Assembly (NCBI GenBank): GCA_023426375.1
Contig: JAFAAV010000094.1
Location: 1 to 35,619, forward strand
DNA from: Actinomycetes bacterium
GTDB lineage: Bacteria > Actinomycetota > Actinomycetes > Actinomycetales > Micrococcaceae
Reading direction: 5' to 3'
Length of the DNA: 35,619 nucleotides
The notes beneath the pieces were generated by a model, which saw only the letters and a list, made by a program, of their open reading frames with translations, was not told the DNA's origin and searched no databases. Shown here piece by piece: positions 30,588 through 35,619 of the stretch. The translations under genes were made by a program, and so were the position numbers. Every line of letters starts with the position of its first letter. The stretch's first letter is position 1.

Positions 30588-31049
30588 ATGAGTTCTTCCA
30601 CCCCCGCGTCAGGATCCGCCTCCGGCGATGTCTTGGCGCAGCGTTATGGCTCCGGGCACCGGACGTTGTCCCCGCGTGACCGGCGCGGCCCCTCTTTCCG
30701 GGGGTGGGTCATCATCGCCGCGATCGCCACGTTGCTGTCGGCATTGTTCGTCGTGTGGATCGTGCAGGGGCAGTCCAGCGCGCCGGTAGCCAAGGACGTC
30801 AGTTTTCAGGTGCAGAACGCCGGTAACACCTACGCGGACTTCGACCTCACCAAGGATCCGGACCAGACGGTCACCTGTGCAGTGCGCGCGCTCAATGAGC
30901 AGTACGCGATCGTGGGATGGAACGAAGTCACCATTGGTGAGGTGGCGCCCGAGGAACTCAACGGCCGCACCAGCACCCACCGAGTGCCTGTGCGCACCAC
31001 CAACGAGGCCAACTCCGTGGGCGTGGATTCCTGCTGGAGCGTGGACTGA
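30588..31049 (+). CDS. DUF4307 family membrane protein
   Basis: This 153-aa protein matches DUF4307, a single-pass actinobacterial membrane family of unknown function found next to greA and mca (Rv1081c). It has a short hydrophilic N-terminus with LAQRYG, one helix (GWVIIAAIATLLSALFVVWIV, about residues 39-59), and an extracytoplasmic beta-rich domain. That domain has two cysteines (TCAVRALNEQYAIVGW and DSCWSVD) and is similar in size to the family norm. The ATG is leaderless. It is followed by greA on the same strand after 188 bases. Confidence 0.9.
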   Translation: MSSSTPASGSASGDVLAQRYGSGHRTLSPRDRRGPSFRGWVIIAAIATLLSALFVVWIVQGQSSAPVAKDVSFQVQNAGNTYADFDLTKDPDQTVTCAVRALNEQYAIVGWNEVTIGEVAPEELNGRTSTHRVPVRTTNEANSVGVDSCWSVD

Positions 31050-31117
31050 CTCGCTCGAACCAGCGCCTTGTAGCTAGCTCGCTTTGAGCCCAGCCCGTGG
31101 CCTCACTTACACTGGTG

Positions 31118-31192
31118 TACTAGAAACTTTGTACGATCCCCGACCCGGATGGGCAGCGAGCCTCCACGGCTCACCACCGGGGCGGGGTTTTT
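31118..31192 (+). promoter_or_regulatory. greA leader with terminator-like hairpin
   Basis: CCCCGACCCGG (31138-31148) and CCGGGGCGGGG (31177-31187) form an 11-bp stem with one mismatch, followed at once by TTTTT (31188-31192). That is a standard intrinsic terminator, yet it lies 45 bases before the greA start. A possible -10 (TACTAG, 31118-31123) upstream would make a short RNA ending here. It may terminate DUF4307 transcription, or attenuate greA: enterobacterial greA is known to have such a terminating leader. Confidence 0.65.
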
Positions 31193-31237
31193 CACACGTG
31201 TTCACCACACCGGTGGGCACCCGAGAACGGAGATAGC

Positions 31238-31735
31238 GTGTCTACTAACGAGGGCGCCTGGCTGACCCAGGAAGCATACGATCGACTCAAGAAAGAGCTC
31301 GACCACCTTTCCGGGCCGTACCGTCAGGAAATCGTTGATCGTATCGAACAGGCCCGCTCCGAGGGTGACCTCAAGGAGAACGGCGGTTACCACGCTGCCC
31401 GCGAAGAGCAGGGCAAGAACGAAGGTCGCATCAATCAGCTGACCCAGCTGCTCGAGAACGCCCAGGTGGGAGAGGCTCCCGCTGACGACGGCGTGATCGA
31501 GGCCGGCATGGTGGTCACCGCGGACATCGCCGGTGACGAGATGACCTTCCTCATGGGTTCCCGCGAGGTCGCCGAAGACCTCACGGGCGGCGAGGACATC
31601 GAGGTGTTCTCCGAGCGCTCACCCATGGGCCAGGCCATCAGTGGCCGCCGAGTGGGCGACGAGCTGACCTACAAGGCTCCCAACGGCAAGGACATCAAGG
31701 TCAAGATCTTGGACGCCAAGCCGTTCCACAACTGA
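31238..31735 (+). CDS. greA: Transcription elongation factor GreA
   Basis: This 165-aa protein is GreA, which rescues backtracked RNA polymerase by stimulating cleavage of the nascent RNA. The N-terminal coiled coil (about residues 8-80) holds the tip motif ARSEGDLKENGGYHAAREEQG with the acidic Asp and Glu that reach the active site. The C-terminal FKBP-like domain ends with GRRVGDELTYKAPNGKDIKVKILDAK. GTG at 31238 has CGGAGA upstream. The leader contains a terminator-like hairpin and the gene is followed by a strong terminator. Length and motifs are normal. Confidence 0.97.
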   Translation: MSTNEGAWLTQEAYDRLKKELDHLSGPYRQEIVDRIEQARSEGDLKENGGYHAAREEQGKNEGRINQLTQLLENAQVGEAPADDGVIEAGMVVTADIAGDEMTFLMGSREVAEDLTGGEDIEVFSERSPMGQAISGRRVGDELTYKAPNGKDIKVKILDAKPFHN

Positions 31736-31759
31736 TCTTCACGTCACCATGACGCAGTG

Positions 31760-31798
31760 ATTCGGGGCCGCTCTCAACACCTGAGGGCGGCCCCGAAT
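31760..31798 (+). terminator. greA terminator
   Basis: Arms at 31760-31771 (ATTCGGGGCCGC) and 31787-31798 are perfectly complementary over 12 bp around a partly paired loop, followed by TCTTC. It lies 24 bases after the greA stop. Confidence 0.85.
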
Positions 31799-31831
31799 TC
31801 TTCCCCCGCATTTCCTATTCGAGGAGTATTC

Positions 31832-32050
31832 GTGGTTACCCACTGGAACCGCCAGCCCACCAAATGGACCGTTCCGCTGATCGCCTTGACCGCGCTGTTG
31901 GCCATCTCCGCGATCGTCGTGCATTTCCTGGGTCAGTCCAACCCGGAGCTCAACACCACGGGCGGTCTGCGCAACATCCTGTGGTTCTCCACATTCGTTG
32001 CCGCCTTCATCACATACTTCACCGCGCGCGCAGGACGACGCCGCCGCTGA
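31832..32050 (+). CDS. 72-aa two-helix membrane protein, function unknown
   Basis: This small protein has two predicted membrane helices (about residues 11-31 and 49-64), joined by a polar loop QSNPELNTTGGLRN and ending in RAGRRRR. The positive tail marks the C-terminus as cytoplasmic, so both ends should be inside. GTG at 31832 was chosen because GAGGAG lies five bases upstream; a longer in-frame version would cross the greA terminator. I know no family name. It converges with ilvA, leaving 36 bases between stops. Confidence 0.75.
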   Translation: MVTHWNRQPTKWTVPLIALTALLAISAIVVHFLGQSNPELNTTGGLRNILWFSTFVAAFITYFTARAGRRRR

Positions 32051-32086
32051 CGCACGAGCCCGCGGGGCAGCTCGCCCAACACGTGG

Positions 32087-33334
32087 CTAGTGCACCACCA
32101 CGGGACGGAAGCCCTGGGCCTCCAGGGCGTCAATAACCTTGTCGCAGTGCTCGTGCCCCTTGGTCTCCATGTCGATGGTGATGGACACGTCCCCCATGGA
32201 CAGCGAACCGCCGATTCGCGTGTGGTCCACACCGGTCACGTTGGCGTCCATGTCCGCGATGATGCGCGAGATCAACGCCAATTCGCCGGGACGGTCGGTG
32301 AGCATCATCTTGATGGTCATGTAGCGACCGGCCGCGGAAAGGCCGCGCTGGATCACCTTGAGCATGAGCATGGGGTCGATGTTGCCACCGGACAGCAGAA
32401 TGACGGTGTTGCCCAGGTCCCCGTAGGACTCCTTGAGTTTGCCTTCCAGGATGGCCGCCACTCCCACAGCGCCGGCGGGTTCCACGACCATCTTGTTGCG
32501 TTCCAACATGAAGATCAGCGCTTGGGCCAGTGAATCCTCGCTGACCGTGGTGACGTCGTCCGCGAGTTCCTTGATGATCTGGAACGGCAACTGCCCGGGT
32601 CGGCCCACGGCAATACCGTCGGCAATGGTCGAGACCTTGTTGAGCGTCACCAGCGCGTCACCGGCCAGCGAGGGCGGATAGGCCGCAGCGTTTTCCGCCT
32701 GCACACCGATCAGGCGGATGTCCCGGCCCAGCTCTTCCGCCTTGGCCTTGACCGCCACGGACAGACCGGCCAGCAGTCCGCCGCCGCCCACTCCGGCGAT
32801 GATGGTATCCACGTCCGGGACCTGGTCGACGATCTCCAGACCCAACGTTCCCTGACCGGCAATGATGGCCGGATGGTCGAAGGGGTGCACGAACACGGCG
32901 CCGGTTTCTTCCGCATACCGCTGTGCCTCGGCCAGGGCCTGATCCACGGTGCTACCGAACAGCACGACCTCTGCCCCATGATCCTGGGTTGCCGCGACCT
33001 TGGGTAGCGCCGCTCCGAGGGGCATGTAGATGCGGGCTTTGATGCCCAGCTTGTTGGCCGCGAGCGCCACGCCCTGCGCGTGGTTACCCGCCGACGCCGC
33101 CACCACACCGCGGGCCTTTTCCTCTTCCGAGAGCTCCGCCATGCGAATGTAGGCCCCGCGGATCTTGAAGGAACCGGCGCGCTGCAGGTTCTCGCACTTG
33201 ATGTGAACCTCGGAGCCGAGCATGCGGGACAACGCGCGGGAATGTGCCACCGGCGTTCGTTCAATGACGTCTTCCAGCATGTGCGAGGCGCGTTCGATGT
33301 CCGCCGCAGTCACCGGCATTTCGTTGAGGCCCAC
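32087..33334 (-). CDS. ilvA: Threonine ammonia-lyase with ACT domain
   Basis: This 415-aa PLP enzyme deaminates threonine to 2-oxobutanoate. The PLP lysine is Lys57 in GSFKIRGA; SAGNHAQGVA and GVGGGGLLAG bind the cofactor phosphate and ring. Residues from about 330 form one ACT domain (MLTDRPGELALISRIIADMDANVTGVDHTR) of the form found in the roughly 400-aa TIGR01127/TdcB-like group, not the two-ACT biosynthetic E. coli IlvA. It may supply isoleucine synthesis or act in catabolism. GTG at 33334 has AAAGAAG six bases upstream. A hairpin-forming inverted repeat lies in its promoter region, and the terminator of the upstream AI-2E gene separates the two. Confidence 0.92.
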   Translation of the reverse strand: MGLNEMPVTAADIERASHMLEDVIERTPVAHSRALSRMLGSEVHIKCENLQRAGSFKIRGAYIRMAELSEEEKARGVVAASAGNHAQGVALAANKLGIKARIYMPLGAALPKVAATQDHGAEVVLFGSTVDQALAEAQRYAEETGAVFVHPFDHPAIIAGQGTLGLEIVDQVPDVDTIIAGVGGGGLLAGLSVAVKAKAEELGRDIRLIGVQAENAAAYPPSLAGDALVTLNKVSTIADGIAVGRPGQLPFQIIKELADDVTTVSEDSLAQALIFMLERNKMVVEPAGAVGVAAILEGKLKESYGDLGNTVILLSGGNIDPMLMLKVIQRGLSAAGRYMTIKMMLTDRPGELALISRIIADMDANVTGVDHTRIGGSLSMGDVSITIDMETKGHEHCDKVIDALEAQGFRPVVVH

Positions 33335-33374
33335 TTCAAACTTCTTTCACTCTGCACCGTGCACCGCCCAGGGG

Positions 33375-33406
33375 CGATCACGGTATCGGTCGGTCAGCCG
33401 TGATCG
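33375..33406. promoter_or_regulatory. Inverted repeat in the ilvA promoter region
   Basis: CGATCACGG (33375-33383) and CCGTGATCG (33398-33406) are perfect 9-bp arms around 14 bases, 41 to 72 bases upstream of ilvA. It may be an operator or a leader hairpin. No Ile/Val/Leu-rich leader ORF accompanies it. Confidence 0.4.
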
Positions 33407-33422
33407 TGCGCTGCCGTACGAA

Positions 33423-33455
33423 AACGCGGCGCCCTTCGTTCAAGGGCGCCGCGTT
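33423..33455 (-). terminator. Terminator after the AI-2E permease gene
   Basis: Perfect 14-bp arms (33423-33436 and 33442-33455; AACGCGGCGCCCTT) surround a 5-base loop. On the minus strand the stem runs into TTTT, giving a normal intrinsic terminator for the gene ending at 33495. Confidence 0.88.
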
Positions 33456-33494
33456 CCATGCTATTACGCGATCTGACGCTGTTTCACAGTGCGA

Positions 33495-34853
33495 CTACGC
33501 GCGGTCCGCGCTGTCGCGCTCCACTTCCTCATCGGGGTGGGCGTCTTTCTTGTGCTTCTCCTCGCGCTTCTTCTCTTCCAGCTCGCGATCCTTGTGACGC
33601 TTGAGACGGAAGCGCTGCAGCTGCTCCATGACCTGTTCGCGGGTCAGGTCCTGCTTCTTGGCTTCCTTCTTGATCTCCCAGGGATACAGGAAGGGTGACC
33701 ACGCGATCTGGTCGTCCTTCTCCCATGCGCGGGAGGACAGGTAACGAACGATGGTGTTCAAGATGGCCAACAACGGCACGGCGAACAGCGCTCCCACAAT
33801 GCCGTAGAGCACAGCGCCGGCGGCCACGGCCAGGAATACTGCGACCGGGTGCAGCGACACGGCCTTGCCCATGACCAACGGCTGCAGAACGTTGGACTCG
33901 AGCTGCTGGACCAACAGCACCACGCCCAACATGGCCAGGGCGATACCGGGACCATTGGCCACGAGAGCTACCAACACGGCAATGATGCCGGTGGCGACTG
34001 CACCGACGATCGGGATGAAGGAGGCCAGGAAGACCAACACACCGATGGGCAGCGCGAGCGGTACACCCAGGAGGAACGCGCCCAGGCCGATGCCCACGGC
34101 GTCGACAAATGCTACGAACACCTGGATGCGCACGTACTGGGCGAGCGAGAGCCAACCCTTGCGACCGGCGCCGTTGACGGCGGTGCGGGCGCGGTGCGGG
34201 AAGAGCTTGACCAGGAACAGCCAGATCGATTCACCCTGCATGAGGAAGAACAACAGCACGAACAACATGATGATGATGCCGGTGATGATGTTGCCCGCGG
34301 TGGACCCGAAGGTCACGGCACCGGACAGGATGGCCTGCGAGTTTTCCTGCAGTGTGTTGCCGAGCTCCCCGATCCACTGGTTGATGTTGTCCGTGGAGAC
34401 GTTGAAGGGGCTGTCCTCAAGCATGCCGATGAGCTTCTGGAAACCGCCCACAGCACTACTGGACAACTGGGCGAAACCGGAAATCATTTGTTGGCCGGCC
34501 AGGGTCAACAACCCCAGCACCAGTGCGATGACTCCGATTTCCACAATGGCCGCGGCCAAGCCGCTGGGCACGCGCTTGGAGCGCAGCCACTTGACGGCCG
34601 GAGATAGCAAACCGGCCAACAGGGCCGCGATGGCTACCGGGATGAGAACAGTTGAGACCTTGGACAGCAGCCAGCCGACCAGACCGATGGCCGCAACCAC
34701 CAGGATGACCCGCCACGACCACGCGGCGGCAATGCGCACCGGGGCGGACACCATTTCGCGACCGTGACGATCAGGATTCGAGACCGGCCCGGAATCGTGT
34801 TCGGGGCGGTCCGGCTGAGAATGCGTCTGCGATATAGAGACGGTTGAAGACAT
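33495..34853 (-). CDS. AI-2E family transporter (UPF0118 permease)
   Basis: This 452-aa membrane protein belongs to the AI-2E/TqsA/PerM family, whose members include exporters and Na+/H+ antiporters; substrate is not predictable. The typical pattern is present. Paired N-terminal helices (VILVVAAIGLVGWLLSKVSTVLIPVAIAALLAGLLSPAVKWL) precede a long amphipathic region (about 115-190) and a helical block with FIPIVGAVATGIIAVLVAL. PLVMGKAVSLHPVAVFLAVAAGAVLYGIVGALFAVPLLA follows, a family signature. The C-terminal 90 residues are strongly charged (KKEAKKQDLTREQVMEQLQRFRLKRHKDRELEEKKREEKHKK) and helical, which is extra. ATG at 34853 has CATGAT six bases upstream, suggesting a leaderless start; the longer in-frame version overlaps the divergent gene. 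Confidence 0.9.
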   Translation of the reverse strand: MSSTVSISQTHSQPDRPEHDSGPVSNPDRHGREMVSAPVRIAAAWSWRVILVVAAIGLVGWLLSKVSTVLIPVAIAALLAGLLSPAVKWLRSKRVPSGLAAAIVEIGVIALVLGLLTLAGQQMISGFAQLSSSAVGGFQKLIGMLEDSPFNVSTDNINQWIGELGNTLQENSQAILSGAVTFGSTAGNIITGIIIMLFVLLFFLMQGESIWLFLVKLFPHRARTAVNGAGRKGWLSLAQYVRIQVFVAFVDAVGIGLGAFLLGVPLALPIGVLVFLASFIPIVGAVATGIIAVLVALVANGPGIALAMLGVVLLVQQLESNVLQPLVMGKAVSLHPVAVFLAVAAGAVLYGIVGALFAVPLLAILNTIVRYLSSRAWEKDDQIAWSPFLYPWEIKKEAKKQDLTREQVMEQLQRFRLKRHKDRELEEKKREEKHKKDAHPDEEVERDSADRA

Positions 34854-34928
34854 GCGTACATCATGGCACGCCCGCCCGGAAATTCTTATTTCACAGGTCA
34901 CTGTCCAAACGGTGCAAAAATAGGGAGT

Positions 34929-35531
34929 ATGTCCGCTACTTTGCTCCGTGTCCTGGCCCAGCGCCGCCCAGCAAGTGTTTTGACACAGGAGGCTCCGAAA
35001 CGCCCCGAGTTGGAGACCGTGCTGCGTGCGGTGGCGGGCGCTCGTTTCGACGATTCGCTCACTTCCTGGCGGGTGGCCGTGACCAACCGCCAATCAGCCT
35101 CTGACCTGGCCGCGGCCATGGCCGGTCTCACTTCTGTGCCCAATATGGACGGTCCCATTCCGCGCCTCAAGGGTAAGAAAATCCGTCGGTTGGCCGCGTA
35201 TCGCGGCAGTCTGCAATGGGCGTCCACGGGTGGCGCGGGACTGGCCATCATTTTCCGGTTCGATCCCGAATCCGAGACCCCCAAGAAGCTCCAGCGCTTC
35301 GACGCGTACGGGGTCCGTGGTCTGCTGGAAGCAGCCTTCTATGCACAGGGTTGGGCAACCATCTGGTCCCGCCGCTCCCCCAGCGACGACCAAGTGCTGC
35401 GCGACTTCTACCAGCTGAGCGACAACGAGGAGATTCTCGGTTGGTTGTTCGTGGGGCGCCCCGCGCACAATTCGGTACCGGACCGTGCCATCAACCTGCC
35501 GCCCCAGGACCTGGACATCACCTACATCTAG
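34929..35531 (+). CDS. Nitroreductase-like flavoprotein
   Basis: This 200-aa protein resembles short YdjA-type nitroreductases that use FMN and NAD(P)H. The opening LLRVLAQRRPASVLTQEAPKRPELETVLRAVAGARFDDSLTSWRVAVT follows the family's RRS...PW-R pattern, though Arg-Arg-Pro replaces Arg-Arg-Ser and Thr-Ser-Trp-Arg replaces the usual Pro-Trp-Arg. GLLEAAFYAQGWATIW matches the middle helix, and DNEEILGWLFVGRP is the conserved C-terminal strand. The FMN site looks altered, so activity is uncertain. ATG 34929 is preceded closely by AGGGAGT; an in-frame ATG at 34863 is an alternative. It is divergent from the AI-2E gene. Confidence 0.72.
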   Translation: MSATLLRVLAQRRPASVLTQEAPKRPELETVLRAVAGARFDDSLTSWRVAVTNRQSASDLAAAMAGLTSVPNMDGPIPRLKGKKIRRLAAYRGSLQWASTGGAGLAIIFRFDPESETPKKLQRFDAYGVRGLLEAAFYAQGWATIWSRRSPSDDQVLRDFYQLSDNEEILGWLFVGRPAHNSVPDRAINLPPQDLDITYI

Positions 35532-35593
35532 CGTGCCGCCTGCGCCCCAGGCACCGCCCACACGGGGCTGCGACACCCTACGACGACGCCCCC

Positions 35594-35610
35594 GGGGGGG
35601 GGGGGGGGGG
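35594..35610. other. G17 homopolymer at the window edge
   Basis: Seventeen consecutive G (35594-35610) lie between C5 and C6 runs, nine bases from the end. This is probably a sequencing or assembly artefact at a contig end. The 62 bases between the last stop and this run hold nothing recognisable. Confidence 0.7.
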
Positions 35611-35619
35611 CCCCCCGCC

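Noticed and set aside
1..35619. tRNA, rRNA, CRISPR, insertion sequences, phage genes and riboswitches
   Set aside because: Intergenic regions were read on both strands. None showed a cloverleaf with T-loop signature, spaced repeats, transposase motifs or a known aptamer core.

Overview
This window is a GC-rich (by eye 60-65% G+C), gene-dense chromosomal segment from an actinobacterium, most likely order Micrococcales and plausibly Micrococcaceae; the genus is not decided. Lineage evidence is a WhiB regulator next to a DUF3499 gene, mycothiol S-conjugate amidase (mycothiol is actinobacterial), a TIGR03089 protein, DUF4245 and DUF4307 proteins, many GTG starts, and many start codons sitting 6-7 nt after a TANNNT-type -10 box (leaderless transcripts).

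Layout. 0.1-3.7 kb (minus): WhiB2/WhmD-type regulator, DUF3499, a lipoprotein L,D-transpeptidase and a TIGR01906 membrane protein. 3.7-12.3 kb: TIGR03089, GtrA flippase-like protein, a PurK-PurE fusion, an LCP wall-polymer ligase, a FemABX aminoacyltransferase, an SDR oxidoreductase and a second, divergent FemAB-like protein. Much of this block concerns the cell wall. 12.4-17.2 kb: glpX, DUF4245, a small secreted orphan, beta-carbonic anhydrase and fumC. 17.2-21.8 kb: accessory-looking block with an 85-aa HTH-like protein, a C45-family N-terminal-nucleophile hydrolase, pyruvate dehydrogenase (quinone) PoxB and a SorC-type regulator, separated by conspicuous inverted repeats. 21.8-35.5 kb: Nudix hydrolase, A24 prepilin peptidase, an unnamed actinobacterial protein, PIN-PhoH (PhoH2), a short-chain cis-prenyltransferase, hemolysin III, a DUF255/YyaL protein, a small membrane protein with mca, DUF4307, greA, a 72-aa membrane protein, ilvA, an AI-2E-type permease and a nitroreductase-like protein. 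The set greA/DUF4307/mca/DUF255/hlyIII/prenyltransferase/phoH2/fum/glpX/DUF4245 is the content of the M. tuberculosis Rv1080c-Rv1100 neighbourhood, so most of this half is an ancient syntenic backbone with insertions.

The most interesting material is regulatory and small-scale. Two divergent gene pairs share virtually coincident, symmetric -10 boxes. Several genes (LCP, gtrA, uppS, hlyIII, mca, perhaps glpX) are preceded by short ORFs whose stop codon overlaps or nearly abuts the gene start. Perfect palindromes lie in the whiB promoter and the C45/poxB intergenic region, and a nested palindrome lies upstream of the SorC gene. A terminator-like hairpin with a T5 tract sits in the greA leader. 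PurK and PurE are fused in one reading frame. No tRNA, rRNA, CRISPR array, insertion sequence or phage gene was recognised, and no gene-free stretch exceeds 300 bases. I see no clear multi-gene novel system. The closest candidates are the C45/HTH unit with its operators and the orphan secreted protein.
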